A stretch of DNA of 64,000 bases. It comes from Candidatus Aquirickettsiella gammari. Lineage in GTDB: Bacteria; Pseudomonadota; Gammaproteobacteria; Diplorickettsiales; Diplorickettsiaceae. The notes beneath the pieces are model-generated. The model searched no databases. It saw only the letters and a list, made by a program, of their open reading frames with translations, and was not told where the DNA came from. The stretch is from positions 1-64,000 of the forward strand of contig NMOS02000003.1 of assembly GCA_002290645.2 (NCBI GenBank), written 5' to 3'. Made by a program: the position numbers and the translations under genes. Numbering within the stretch: the stretch's first letter is position 1; the number at the start of each line of letters is the position of its first letter. This document shows, one piece after another, positions 1 to 8,644 of this stretch.

Positions 1-125
1 CAGCCCAGAATGGGCCAGTGCGTGGCGGACGCAGGACGAATCGGGGCCTACTTTTAGTCGCGTGATGCGAACAAATTTTGGGGGCACGGCGGCCAAAATT
101 TTTCGTGAGCATAGCGACTCGCTTG
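1..125 (-). repeat. Partial copy of dispersed 240-bp repeat (copy 1)
   Basis: These bases are the reverse complement of the first 125 bases of the repeats at 7077-7316 and 37831-38070, with about one mismatch. The window edge cuts the copy. It is visibly richer in G+C than its surroundings. It lies just upstream of the anonymous gene starting near 233. Confidence 0.95.
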
Positions 126-232
126 TTCAGCGCGTATTAATGGTAAAGCTGATTCGCATAATTATTGCGGGTATACCAATGTAAACAAGGAAGTGACGAC
201 TTATCTTTAAATTTAATTTTTTTAACCAGGGC

Positions 233-904
233 TTGTTTGAAACGGATCCTAGCAATGGCTGCATTCTGGGCCCGTGTGGATGTATCAATCCTGAAAAATC
301 TGAAAAGATTTATACGATGTTAAAAGCTTATTTTCAAGCCCTAGAAGATAAACCGAGCGTTATTAGTGTAGGGAGCGGTTATGGTTATCATGAGTTTCAG
401 TTAAAAGAAAAAGTGGGCTTAGACGTTGTTTGTTATGATCAGGAAAACAAAGGATGTTTGCTTCGTTGTTACTGTGCCAATTTTCCTGAAGACAATGCGA
501 GCATTATTCCTGAAAATTGCAGCAACAAAATCTTATTTTCAGCCTATCCGGAAGGTTATTTGGGTCAATTACTTAAATTATATAAAGAAAAAGGCGGTAC
601 TAAGCTTTGTGTTGTGGTCGAAGGGACTCTTTATTCAAATGCGCATCTTAATTATGAGCCGGATTATCGTTCGCATTGTGCAGTTGATTTGAGAGCATCT
701 TGTTTGCTAACTTTGGAGTTAGTCGATCTCGAAAAGATGGGGGTAACAAGCTTCTCTATAGGGGGAGAAGTTTCTGGGCAACAACGTGCTGTGACCAATA
801 TGGTATTTTACGGTGATTGGGAGCACGAAAAGTTGCAGGAATTTTTACCTTGCCAGCAACTAAATTTTGTGGCAGGGGCGAGTGGATATCCTTATGGAAT
901 CTAG
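233..904 (+). CDS. Anonymous protein, degenerate methyltransferase-like, paralog of the next gene
   Basis: The protein is 223 residues as drawn and I do not recognise a named family. Around residues 42-72 it has a strand-loop-strand pattern, VISVGSGYGYHEF followed by VVCYDQ. This resembles motif I and the acidic end of strand 2 in class I SAM-dependent methyltransferases. The stretch IPENCSNKILFSAYPEGYLG and the following LCVVVEG are shared with the gene at 999-1703, so the two are tandem paralogs. The start is uncertain: TTG at 233 is the only usable codon, there is no ATG or GTG between it and the upstream in-frame stop, and no good ribosome site is visible. The 5' end may therefore be truncated. 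The methyltransferase idea is a fold-level inference only. Confidence 0.55.
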   Translation: MFETDPSNGCILGPCGCINPEKSEKIYTMLKAYFQALEDKPSVISVGSGYGYHEFQLKEKVGLDVVCYDQENKGCLLRCYCANFPEDNASIIPENCSNKILFSAYPEGYLGQLLKLYKEKGGTKLCVVVEGTLYSNAHLNYEPDYRSHCAVDLRASCLLTLELVDLEKMGVTSFSIGGEVSGQQRAVTNMVFYGDWEHEKLQEFLPCQQLNFVAGASGYPYGI

Positions 905-998
905 ATCAAGCGCTTAGTTTACGGAGCCTATTAATTTATGCAATAATAGATTATTATTAATAAGGCTAATAGATATAATTTTATAGGAGGTTAGACTA

Positions 999-1703
999 AT
1001 GGAAAATAATAATGATTCTTCTCAACAATCTTCAGGCAGTCGCAATGAAGGAAATTTCCGACTTCCAACTTTTGGAGAAATTGCGGGCAAATATTATACT
1101 TATGGAGCATTTAATATGCTTCTGGGTGCTAATGCAATCAGGTGCATAAACTATAATAAACTTAAACCAACTATTGAGGGGCTTGGAGAATATTTACAAA
1201 TCAAAGCGAGCCAAGATGAATCAATTATTAGTGTTGGTAGTAAAAGTTGGGAACACGGGAAAGTGTTAAGTAGCTATATAACTGTTGATCGTTATGATAA
1301 AAATACGGGTATTCCTGAAAATTGCAGTAATATTATTTTATATTCTGCTATGCCTGAAGGTTACCTGGGTGAATTGCTCAGCTTGTATAGAAAAAATGGA
1401 GGAAAAAGGCTTTGTGTTGTTGTAGATGGCATGCTTTGTAGTAGTCACTATAAAAAACTTGAGCCTGATTCAGGCACATTACTGGAAACAGAACTAAAAA
1501 TACTAGGTGAAAATCACTCAGTTACAGAAGTGAATATTGGTATAGCCAACCTAAGTATTTTTATGATTTTTTATGGTGAGTGGGATCACCCAAAATTGAA
1601 GGAATTTTTATTGAAGAAATCTTTATCGTCCCCCCTTGCTGTTGCTGTTTATGACTTCCTGGACTATGAATGTTACTCCCCTTCAACCAACCACCTTAAG
1701 TAG
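999..1703 (+). CDS. Anonymous protein, paralog of the preceding gene
   Basis: This 234-residue protein starts at an ATG preceded by a strong TAGGAGG site. It shares the core IPENCSNIILYSAMPEGYLG plus LCVVVDG with the gene at 233-904. The glycine-rich loop of the first paralog is not kept here: the matching stretch reads IISVGSKSWEHG. If the family descends from methyltransferases, this copy has probably lost SAM binding. The first 30 residues are polar and probably disordered. No signal peptide or membrane segment is seen. The function is unknown. Confidence 0.65.
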   Translation: MENNNDSSQQSSGSRNEGNFRLPTFGEIAGKYYTYGAFNMLLGANAIRCINYNKLKPTIEGLGEYLQIKASQDESIISVGSKSWEHGKVLSSYITVDRYDKNTGIPENCSNIILYSAMPEGYLGELLSLYRKNGGKRLCVVVDGMLCSSHYKKLEPDSGTLLETELKILGENHSVTEVNIGIANLSIFMIFYGEWDHPKLKEFLLKKSLSSPLAVAVYDFLDYECYSPSTNHLK

Positions 1704-1929
1704 ATAAATATAATAATAAATTGACTTTGTAAAGCTGATGGAAAATGAAAAAATAAATTAGATATTAGCTTAAATAGTTATCGCCCATAATGTGTGGGGT
1801 CGCTTGCTATGCTATGGTTCTTATTGGCGTTAAGCATTTTACTGGTGGCGTTCAAGAATAACTTAAGATAAATAAGATAAAAAAATCAAGGTAAAAAATT
1901 ATTTTTTGCTTGTTAAATCCTATTAATTT

Positions 1930-2625
1930 ATGTCCATAAAATTGTTAGCCATTGAATCTAGCACCGAAGCGTGTTCTGCCGCTTTGCTTTATCATCAGTT
2001 GATTCAAGAACGCTATCAGCTCGCGCCACGTCAACATTCACAGCTTATTTTGCCGATGATGCAATCCTTACTCGATGAAGCTGGGCTTAAGCTGGCGGAT
2101 CTAGATGCGCTAGCTTTTTCACGTGGGCCAGGAAGTTTTACCGGAATACGTATGGCCGCTAGTATTATCCAAGCCAGTGCGTTAGCGGCTGATTTACCGG
2201 TGGTGTTGGTGTCCAGTTTACAGTGCTTGGCGCAAGGGGCTTATCGTGAGTTCCAAGCAGAGCAGGTGTTAGCAGCAATGGATGCCCGCATGAACGAAAT
2301 TTTTTCTGCTACTTACTCTTTGGATAACAAAGCAATAATGCGCGCATGCGATGCCGAGCAGCTGATTGATGCGCGTCAATTGCAATCGATTTCGCTGAAT
2401 AGTTTTGTCGGAGTCGGTAGTGCTTGGGACAAATACCCTGAAATATTGGCCAGCCAATTTAAGTTGCAGTTGCAGCGTTGGTATCCGCAGCGTTATCCTA
2501 GCGCCTATGAAGTAGCACTTATAGCCGCTGATGCTTATCAAGGTGGCGAATTCGTTTCGGCGGCAGAGGCGTTACCAACTTACTTAAGAGAAACAGTCGC
2601 TGTGCGACGAGGTTCAGATGGATAA
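1930..2625 (+). CDS. tsaB: tRNA threonylcarbamoyladenosine biosynthesis protein TsaB
   Basis: TsaB is the scaffold partner of TsaD in the TsaBCDE pathway, which makes t6A at position 37 of ANN-decoding tRNAs in the cytoplasm. The N-terminus [16 protein letters not shown] is the ASKHA-fold strand-turn-strand. Residues around 66-74 give the family signature GPGSFTGIR. At 231 residues the length is normal. The stop overlaps the start of the next small gene by 8 bases, so the two are translationally coupled. The ATG at 1930 has only a weak ribosome site. Confidence 0.95.
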   Translation: MSIKLLAIESSTEACSAALLYHQLIQERYQLAPRQHSQLILPMMQSLLDEAGLKLADLDALAFSRGPGSFTGIRMAASIIQASALAADLPVVLVSSLQCLAQGAYREFQAEQVLAAMDARMNEIFSATYSLDNKAIMRACDAEQLIDARQLQSISLNSFVGVGSAWDKYPEILASQFKLQLQRWYPQRYPSAYEVALIAADAYQGGEFVSAAEALPTYLRETVAVRRGSDG

Positions 2626-2806
2626 ATATTTACTCAGTATACTCGTTTGCCCCTTATGCAAAGCGAGTTTAGTTTATGAAAAATCGGCTCAAGAATTGAT
2701 TTGTCGATTTGATCGTTTGGCTTATCCGATTCGTGATGAGATTCCTATTATGCTCGAGTCTGAAGCGAGAAGTATCTCTTTAGAGGAATATGATAGCTTG
2801 AGTTAG
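2618..2806 (+). CDS. Trm112-like / YcaR-type small zinc-ribbon protein
   Basis: This 62-residue protein matches the Trm112/YcaR family (UPF0434): an N-terminal LxxLVCPLCK pair of cysteines, a cysteine near residue 29 and the terminal stretch [11 protein letters not shown]. In eukaryotes and archaea Trm112 activates several methyltransferases. The bacterial role is not settled. The start lies inside the tsaB stop region, so it is co-expressed with tsaB. Confidence 0.85.
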   Translation: MDKYLLSILVCPLCKASLVYEKSAQELICRFDRLAYPIRDEIPIMLESEARSISLEEYDSLS

Positions 2807-2928
2807 CTGCACGCGCTGATTAGAAATAATTGCTTTAACCGGAAAATTAGGCGCCATGTTATGATGACTAGAATGGTTTGAATACGCTTAAGCCGCAACG
2901 AATAATAAATAGAAGAAGGGAGCCTACT

Positions 2929-3285
2929 ATGACGAGTGCCGTGATGAAATTTGATACCTTAAGTTGGGCCAAGAAATTAGAGCAAGCGGGGGTTCCTACT
3001 GCACAAGCAGAGGTTCAAGTTCAGCTTATTTTTCGCGTCATTGATGATAACATTTGCACAAAATCTGATCTGCGTGAATCTGAAGCGAAGTTTGAAATCA
3101 AACTAAAAGAGCTTGAGTTGAAGATAGAGGTGGTAAAAAAAGATTTAATCGTAGCGATTGAAAAAGTAAACATATCGATTGAAAAAGTAAAAGCATCTAT
3201 TAATGCACAAATAGCAAAATGGGTTCTTGGTGTTTCGGCTATTCAAACTACGGTGTTAATCGTCTTGATTCGCACCATACATTAA
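2929..3285 (+). CDS. Coiled-coil protein with C-terminal membrane anchor (DUF1640/CCDC90-like)
   Basis: I place the start at ATG 2929, behind an AGAAGAAGGGAG ribosome site, giving 118 residues. A longer reading frame from TTG 2878 is less likely. The N-terminus ([20 protein letters not shown]) is typical of the DUF1640/CCDC90-like family. A charged coiled coil follows at about residues 48-95, with repeated IEKVK units. A single hydrophobic segment, [17 protein letters not shown], lies at the C-terminus. Family members are widespread as short anonymous proteins in intracellular gammaproteobacteria. The function is unknown. It is probably tail-anchored in the inner membrane. Confidence 0.7.
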   Translation: MTSAVMKFDTLSWAKKLEQAGVPTAQAEVQVQLIFRVIDDNICTKSDLRESEAKFEIKLKELELKIEVVKKDLIVAIEKVNISIEKVKASINAQIAKWVLGVSAIQTTVLIVLIRTIH

Positions 3286-3364
3286 CAGAAATTTAGACAT
3301 AGACGCGACTATTCGAACTCGGCACAATAGATACCACGATGCGATATCAAAAAGGTTAAGCTTC

Positions 3365-4384
3365 ATGAACGCGGATTTACAACGTATTATTGACCAGGCA
3401 GCGCAGTCGATTGCCGAAACCAAACGTCCTTTTGATTTGGAGCAATTACGTAGCGTCTTGTTAGGTAAAAAAAGTGTGCTCAGTGATTATTTGAAAAAAT
3501 TAGCTCAATTACCAGCGGAAGAAAAACCTCAATTAGGTCAAGCAGTTAATCAAGCGAAACAAGAAATAGAAGCGCTGTTTAGGGTGCAGAGTGAATTATT
3601 AATCAATAAGGAAATCGGTGAGCAATTATCGCGAGAAAAAATAGATATCACTTTAGAAGGATGTGGTCAGTCTATCGGTAGTTTACATCCTGTTACCCGT
3701 ACCCGCGAACGCATTGAAGGTTTTTTTACTCGGCTCGGTTTTACCGTGGCGGAAGGGCCAGAGATTGAGGACGATTATCATAATTTTGCAGCGCTCAATA
3801 TTCCGAGTAATCATCCCGCACGCGCTTTACATGACACCTTTTATTTTGCCAATGGTTTGTTGTTGCGTACGCATACTTCCAACGTGCAAATACGCGCTAT
3901 GCAAAAGACTAAACCACCGATTAAGATGATTGCGCCGGGGCGGGTGTATCGCTGCGATTCGGATGTGACGCATACCCCGATGTTTCATCAGGTGGAAGGT
4001 TTGTTGATTGATGAATCGGCTAATTTTTCTGAATTAAAAGGATTATTAATCCAATTTTTACAACATTTTTTTGAGAAAGAAGATCTGCAAATCCGTTTTC
4101 GGGCCGCTTATTTTCCTTTCACCGAGCCTTCTGCCGAAGTGGATATCCAATGTGTGATGTGTGCCGGAGCAGGCTGTCGTATTTGCAGTCAAACAGGTTG
4201 GTTAGAAATATTAGGTTGTGGCATGGTGCATCCTAGCGTTTTAGAAAAAGCCGCTTTATCGCCGAGTCAATATCAGGGTTATGCTTTTGGAATGGGTATT
4301 GATCGTTTGGCTTTATTGCGTTATCAAATTCCCGATTTGCGCCTGATGTTTGAAAATGATTTGCGTTTTTTAGAGCAATTTTAA
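3365..4384 (+). CDS. pheS: Phenylalanyl-tRNA synthetase alpha subunit
   Basis: PheS is the catalytic subunit of the alpha2-beta2 enzyme that charges tRNA-Phe. The N-terminal 90 residues form the tRNA-binding coiled coil. Class II motifs follow: [19 protein letters not shown] (motif 1 region), [19 protein letters not shown] (motif 2) and [12 protein letters not shown] (motif 3). At 339 residues it has the usual length. pheT begins one base after its stop. Confidence 0.98.
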   Translation: MNADLQRIIDQAAQSIAETKRPFDLEQLRSVLLGKKSVLSDYLKKLAQLPAEEKPQLGQAVNQAKQEIEALFRVQSELLINKEIGEQLSREKIDITLEGCGQSIGSLHPVTRTRERIEGFFTRLGFTVAEGPEIEDDYHNFAALNIPSNHPARALHDTFYFANGLLLRTHTSNVQIRAMQKTKPPIKMIAPGRVYRCDSDVTHTPMFHQVEGLLIDESANFSELKGLLIQFLQHFFEKEDLQIRFRAAYFPFTEPSAEVDIQCVMCAGAGCRICSQTGWLEILGCGMVHPSVLEKAALSPSQYQGYAFGMGIDRLALLRYQIPDLRLMFENDLRFLEQF

Positions 4385-4385
4385 T

Positions 4386-6764
4386 ATGAAATTGAGTGAG
4401 TTATGGTTACGTGAATGGGTTAATCCGGCACTGAACGTTGAACAATTAGCGCAAAAATTAAGTTTAGCCGGTTTAGAGGTGGCGGCGATTAATCCGGTCG
4501 CAGGTTCGTTTAGTCAGGTCGTTGTCGGTCAAATATTAGCTATAGCCCCACATCCCGATGCATCACGTCTGCAAGTATGCACAGTCGATATCGGCAGTAA
4601 AGAGGCCTTAACGATAGTTTGTGGCGCTAAAAATCCGTGTGTGGGTTTAAAAGTTGCCGTGGCCCAGATAGGGGCGCATTTGCCGAATGATTTACTGATA
4701 AAAACGGCTAAATTACGCGGTGTTGTCTCACAAGGCATGTTATGTTCGAGTAGCGAATTAGGTCTTAGCGAAACCTTAGCCGAGGCGGGGATCTTGGTAT
4801 TACCCGAAGCGGCACCGATAGGAAAGGATTTACGCGATTACCTGCAATTAGATGATTATTGTTTGGATATCCATATCACACCTAACCGAGGTGATTGTTT
4901 AAGTGTCAAAGGTTTAGCACGCGATGTTGCGGCTATTGCCCGTACCCCACTCACAAGCCCCTCTATTGCCAATGTTCCTGCGGTTATTGCCGATAAATAT
5001 GCGATTAAAGTGGAATCGCCCGAGGATTGTCCACATTATTGCGGGCGTATTATTCGTCATATCAATCAACAGGCCAAAACGCCACTGTGGTTATCAGAGC
5101 GTTTACGCCACAGTGGATTGCGAACTATTCATCCGGTAGTGGATGTTGGCAATTATGTGATGCTGGAACTCGGTCAGCCTTTACATGCGTTTGATTTAGC
5201 AAAATTGAGTGGAGGAATACAGGTACGTCGCGCGCGCGCCGATGAAGAAGTGACTTTATTGGACGGTAAAAAAGTAATTCTAGATAAGGAAAGCTTGGTT
5301 ATTGCCGATAAAGCCCAGGTTCAGGCGATTGCCGGTGTGATGGGAGCCGCTCATTCAGCGGTTAGCACGACGAGCAAGGATATTTTTTTAGAAAGCGCAT
5401 TTTTTAACCCAGCTATTATAGCCGGTCGAGCACGGCAGTATGGATTAAATTCCGATTCAGCGTATCGTTTTGAGCGTGGCGTGGATCCTTCCCTAACGCT
5501 AATTGCACTGGAACGCGCCACCGAACTGCTGACTGAAATTGTTGCGGGTCAAGCAGGGCCGGTGGTACAAATTCAGCACGCCAATACAAAAATAGCGCCG
5601 ATCCTATTTCATCTGCCACATTTCCAAAAACTGTTGGGTATTTCTTTGCGCGAAGAGCAAATGGCGGCCATTTTTCAAGCCTTGGGAATAAGTTTTGTGG
5701 CGGTGCAAGCAGAGGTTTGGCAAGTGACGCCGCCTAGTTGGCGATTTGATCTGGTACTTGAAGTGGATTTGATTGAAGAATTAGCTAGGATACACGGTTA
5801 CCAACACATTCTACCGACACTCCCTAATACCCGCTTAGAATTTTTACCACAGCCTGAAACAAAGCTGCCTTTAAGTCGTTTACGCCATTTATTGATTGAT
5901 AAAGGCTATCACGAAACAATTAATTATAGTTTTACCGCGCCCAAGTTACAGCATTTGGTTGCGCCACAATCGAGTGCATTGAACTTACTGAATCCTATTT
6001 CCAGTGAACTGGCCGTGATGCGTAGCAGTTTGTGGCCGGGTTTGTTAAACACCTTAATTTATAATCAACAGCGTCAACAGCTTAACTTACGTTTGTTTGA
6101 AACAGGGCTTTGTTTTCAGATAGCGCATGGAAAATTGGAACAAACAGACTATTTAGCCGCTATAGCAAGTGGTAACAAGCTTCCCGAACAGTGGGGGGTT
6201 GCGAGTACAAGCTTAGATTTTTTTAGTGTGAAATCAGATGTCGAGGCTTTGATTCATTTGATGGGTAAATCCGCTGCAATTGAGTTTGTTACCGGAACAC
6301 ATCCTGCTTTACATCCCGGTCAATCGAGTACATTACAGCACGCTGGACATGTCATCGGTCATTTCGGTGCTTTGCACCCTAAACTAATCGTTGATTTAGA
6401 TTTAATCGGCCCGATTTATTTATTTGAATTGAAAACCGCAGCGGTTACATCGCGAAATTTACCGCGCTTCAACGCTTTTTCTAAATTCCCTGTCGTACGT
6501 CGAGATATTTCTTTTTGGTTGAGTGAGAAATATGCTGCGCAAACTATTTTAGATAAGGTTCATGAAAAGGGCGGCGATTGGCTTAATCAAGCGTATTTAT
6601 TCGATGTTTATTTTTCCGCAGAAGAGAAAGAAAAGCGTAGTTTAGCCTTAGCTCTGTATTGGCAACATCCTAGCCGCACTTTAGTCGATGCTGAAGTCGA
6701 TGCCTTAGTGCAAAAGGTGATAGCGAGTCTTAAACAGAGTTTTGCGATTCAATTAAGGGATTAA
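4386..6764 (+). CDS. pheT: Phenylalanyl-tRNA synthetase beta subunit
   Basis: PheT is the editing and tRNA-binding subunit. The 792 residues show the expected order. An EMAP-type tRNA-binding domain lies at about 40-150, then the B3/B4 editing domain (residues ~210-370, containing RHINQQAKTPLWLSERL). The B5 and catalytic-like modules follow, with the ferredoxin-fold anticodon-binding domain at the C-terminus (FSKFPVVRRDISFWL). Its stop is 8 bases before ihfA, so pheS-pheT-ihfA is one operon. Confidence 0.98.
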   Translation: MKLSELWLREWVNPALNVEQLAQKLSLAGLEVAAINPVAGSFSQVVVGQILAIAPHPDASRLQVCTVDIGSKEALTIVCGAKNPCVGLKVAVAQIGAHLPNDLLIKTAKLRGVVSQGMLCSSSELGLSETLAEAGILVLPEAAPIGKDLRDYLQLDDYCLDIHITPNRGDCLSVKGLARDVAAIARTPLTSPSIANVPAVIADKYAIKVESPEDCPHYCGRIIRHINQQAKTPLWLSERLRHSGLRTIHPVVDVGNYVMLELGQPLHAFDLAKLSGGIQVRRARADEEVTLLDGKKVILDKESLVIADKAQVQAIAGVMGAAHSAVSTTSKDIFLESAFFNPAIIAGRARQYGLNSDSAYRFERGVDPSLTLIALERATELLTEIVAGQAGPVVQIQHANTKIAPILFHLPHFQKLLGISLREEQMAAIFQALGISFVAVQAEVWQVTPPSWRFDLVLEVDLIEELARIHGYQHILPTLPNTRLEFLPQPETKLPLSRLRHLLIDKGYHETINYSFTAPKLQHLVAPQSSALNLLNPISSELAVMRSSLWPGLLNTLIYNQQRQQLNLRLFETGLCFQIAHGKLEQTDYLAAIASGNKLPEQWGVASTSLDFFSVKSDVEALIHLMGKSAAIEFVTGTHPALHPGQSSTLQHAGHVIGHFGALHPKLIVDLDLIGPIYLFELKTAAVTSRNLPRFNAFSKFPVVRRDISFWLSEKYAAQTILDKVHEKGGDWLNQAYLFDVYFSAEEKEKRSLALALYWQHPSRTLVDAEVDALVQKVIASLKQSFAIQLRD

Positions 6765-6772
6765 ATACCTAT

Positions 6773-7072
6773 ATGAGCCCGGTATTAACCAAAGCGGATT
6801 TGATTACCCGCTTAAGACAGCAAGAACCAAGTCTAAGCCGACCTGCGGCGACACAATTAGCCGATGCTTTTTTTGCAGAAATAGTGCATTGCTTAGAAAA
6901 AGGAGAACCGGTTAAGATATCGGGGCTCGGTAGTTTTCGTTTACGGAATAAAAAAGAGCGGCCTGGACGTAATCCTAAAACCGGTGTGACTACCGTGGTT
7001 TCATCACGTAATGTGGTTTTGTTTCAAGCGAGCCAAAAATTAAAATCACGCTTAAAAAAACGCAAAATTTAA
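6773..7072 (+). CDS. ihfA: Integration host factor alpha subunit
   Basis: This is a 99-residue HU/IHF-family DNA-bending protein. The arm motif is GRNPKTG and the body motif is GEPVKISGLGSFRLRNK. Its place directly after pheT and before tRNA-Pro is the classical location of the IHF alpha gene in gammaproteobacteria. IHF alpha normally pairs with IHF beta, but the usual ihfB slot between rpsA and lapA (63473-63622) holds no gene. Confidence 0.95.
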   Translation: MSPVLTKADLITRLRQQEPSLSRPAATQLADAFFAEIVHCLEKGEPVKISGLGSFRLRNKKERPGRNPKTGVTTVVSSRNVVLFQASQKLKSRLKKRKI

Positions 7073-7076
7073 TACT

Positions 7077-7316
7077 CAAGCGAGTCGCTATGCTCACGAA
7101 AAATTTTGGCCGTCGTGCCCCCAAAATTTGTTCGCATCACGCGACTAAAAGTAGGCCCCGATTCGTCCTGCGTCCGCCACGCACTGGCCCATTCTGGGCT
7201 GCGCGCAGTGGTTCCCACAATGACTTTACGGCGTGATGCGTTTCCTGCTTCGCCCGTCAACGCACGCCTATCGCGGGCTCCTTGACTTCGCACTTCGTGC
7301 TCTCCTTGTCTCGTCG
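7077..7316 (+). repeat. Dispersed 240-bp structured repeat (copy 2)
   Basis: This copy matches 37831-38070 over exactly 240 bases, with one mismatch noticed, and matches the fragment at 1-125. It begins 4 bases after the ihfA stop. It contains a hairpin AAATTTTGG/CCAAAATTT (7101-7109 with 7121-7129), a long-range pair CGCATCACGC/GCGTGATGCG (7133-7142 with 7231-7240), and a small hairpin GCAC-TTC-GTGC near the end. A 74-codon reading frame crosses it on the minus strand, but I regard that as incidental. It looks like a non-coding dispersed element. Confidence 0.95.
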
Positions 7317-7390
7317 AACGCTTAATTTTGTTCGCTTTAAGTTAGTGCTTGCAGCTTTGTTAAGCTCACATTACAATGAGCGCTGTTCGG

Positions 7391-7467
7391 CGGGGCGTAG
7401 CGCAGCCTGGTAGCGCACCTGCATGGGGTGTGGGTGGTCGCTGGTTCAAATCCAGTCGCCCCGACCA
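7391..7467 (+). tRNA. tRNA-Pro (anticodon GGG)
   Basis: This is a 77-base cloverleaf with acceptor stem CGGGGCG pairing CGCCCCG, a D-arm starting AGCGCAGCCTGGTAGCG, an anticodon loop ATGGGGT with anticodon GGG, a GGTTCAAATCC T-arm and an encoded CCA end. The ihfA-tRNA-Pro neighbourhood is common in gammaproteobacteria. Here a repeat copy sits between the two genes. Confidence 0.97.
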
Positions 7468-7625
7468 TCCTGATCAGTTTAATTCTAGTTTTCTTTCCCC
7501 TTATTAAGTGTAATAATTAATATCGACGTGTGTACCACAACATGGAATCTTGGCCGTTAGTATCGGTCAGTGAAGGTTTAGCGTAAATTAAATATTGTGT
7601 ATTTTACTTAAATTAGGAGATAGAG

Positions 7626-8072
7626 GTGGCAATTTACCAAAATATCTTAGTGGCAATCGATCTACATCCTACCTGTGATGAAATTATATTAAAGCGTGCT
7701 CACGCACTGGCTAAAGGAGGCGAGGCGAGTTTATCCGTTATTCACGCTGTGGAGCATATTAATGCATATGGTGTCGCACAAGCTTATCCGGCGGTTATTG
7801 ATTTAGAAGGCGAAATGTTAGCTGAAGCTAAAAAGCAATTAGCCGAGGTCGCTAAAAGTTTTAATATTCCGATGCAACATCAATTTGTCGAGGTAGGCTC
7901 ACCCAAGATCGTGATACTCGATAAAATGAAGCAGCTCAAAACCGATTTAATTATTATTGGTAGTCACGGTCGGCATGGAATTGGGGTTTTATTTGGTTCT
8001 ACAGCCAGCGCGGTGATTCACCATTTATCTTGCGATGCCTTAGTGGTTAAAATACCCGAACTAAAAAAGTAA
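7626..8072 (+). CDS. Universal stress protein, UspA family
   Basis: This is a 148-residue single-domain Usp. It shows the N-terminal strand YQNILVAIDLHP with the conserved Asp and the ATP-binding pattern GSHGRHGIGVLFGSTA near residues 119-134. The ATP-binding type of Usp helps cells survive starvation and stress, but the specific role cannot be read from sequence. It starts at GTG behind TTAGGAGATAGAG. It stands alone between tRNA-Pro and a small membrane protein gene. Confidence 0.93.
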   Translation: MAIYQNILVAIDLHPTCDEIILKRAHALAKGGEASLSVIHAVEHINAYGVAQAYPAVIDLEGEMLAEAKKQLAEVAKSFNIPMQHQFVEVGSPKIVILDKMKQLKTDLIIIGSHGRHGIGVLFGSTASAVIHHLSCDALVVKIPELKK

Positions 8073-8236
8073 TCGCTTAAAAAATAAAAGCCTCGAAGCA
8101 ATTTGCCCAGTAAAGTTGGTGAGATTTGTTTATCTTAAATTTTTGAGCTACAGTAAGGGGGTATTATCCTCAAATGAGCCAAAAATAAGACGTTTAGTGT
8201 GCTATGTGTGTCACTTGCTTAAATAAAGGAGTATTT

Positions 8237-8461
8237 ATGTTTAAAAATCCAAGCGTTTTAGACTGGATTACACTAGTTATCTTATTTATCGGTGGTTTGA
8301 ACTGGGGTCTAGTCGGTTTGTTCCACTTTGATCTAGTAACCGGGATATTTGGCGACTATAGCCCCATTGCTAGAATTATTTATATTATTGTCGGTCTGTG
8401 TGCTATTTACGTCCTAGTCCGTGCGATTAGCTGCTGTAAAAGAAATATGCCAGTCGCATAA
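8237..8461 (+). CDS. Small DUF378-type membrane protein
   Basis: The start at ATG 8237 follows AAAGGAG and gives 74 residues. The stretch LDWITLVILFIGGLNWGLVGLF, a charged or loop region and a second hydrophobic helix IARIIYIIVGLCAIYVLVRAI match the DUF378 family of two-helix inner-membrane proteins. The function is unknown. An upstream extension from 8204 lacks a ribosome site. Confidence 0.85.
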   Translation: MFKNPSVLDWITLVILFIGGLNWGLVGLFHFDLVTGIFGDYSPIARIIYIIVGLCAIYVLVRAISCCKRNMPVA

Positions 8462-8644
8462 ATCTTTTCTGCAGATAGTCCTTCCGTTGTCCACGGTGGG
8501 ATTAATGTTTGTAAAAACGTGAAATCTGAAGCTTCACTGTTGGGTTTTGCCAACGGGATGTGTTCCTTTAATGGTTTTTAAACTGTATAAAGAAAAAGCA
8601 TCCCGCTGTCACCCCGCTTGTTTGTTAGGGTCGAAAATTCAGAT

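Noticed and set aside
1790..1861. A 23-codon hydrophobic mini-frame upstream of tsaB
   Set aside because: No ribosome site, and too short to separate from chance.
7069..7293. A 74-codon minus-strand frame inside the dispersed repeat, also present at 37772-38047
   Set aside because: It follows the repeat, not a gene. The noticed differences between copies change amino acids, and the composition (many Arg, Ser, Gly) is that of random G+C-rich DNA.
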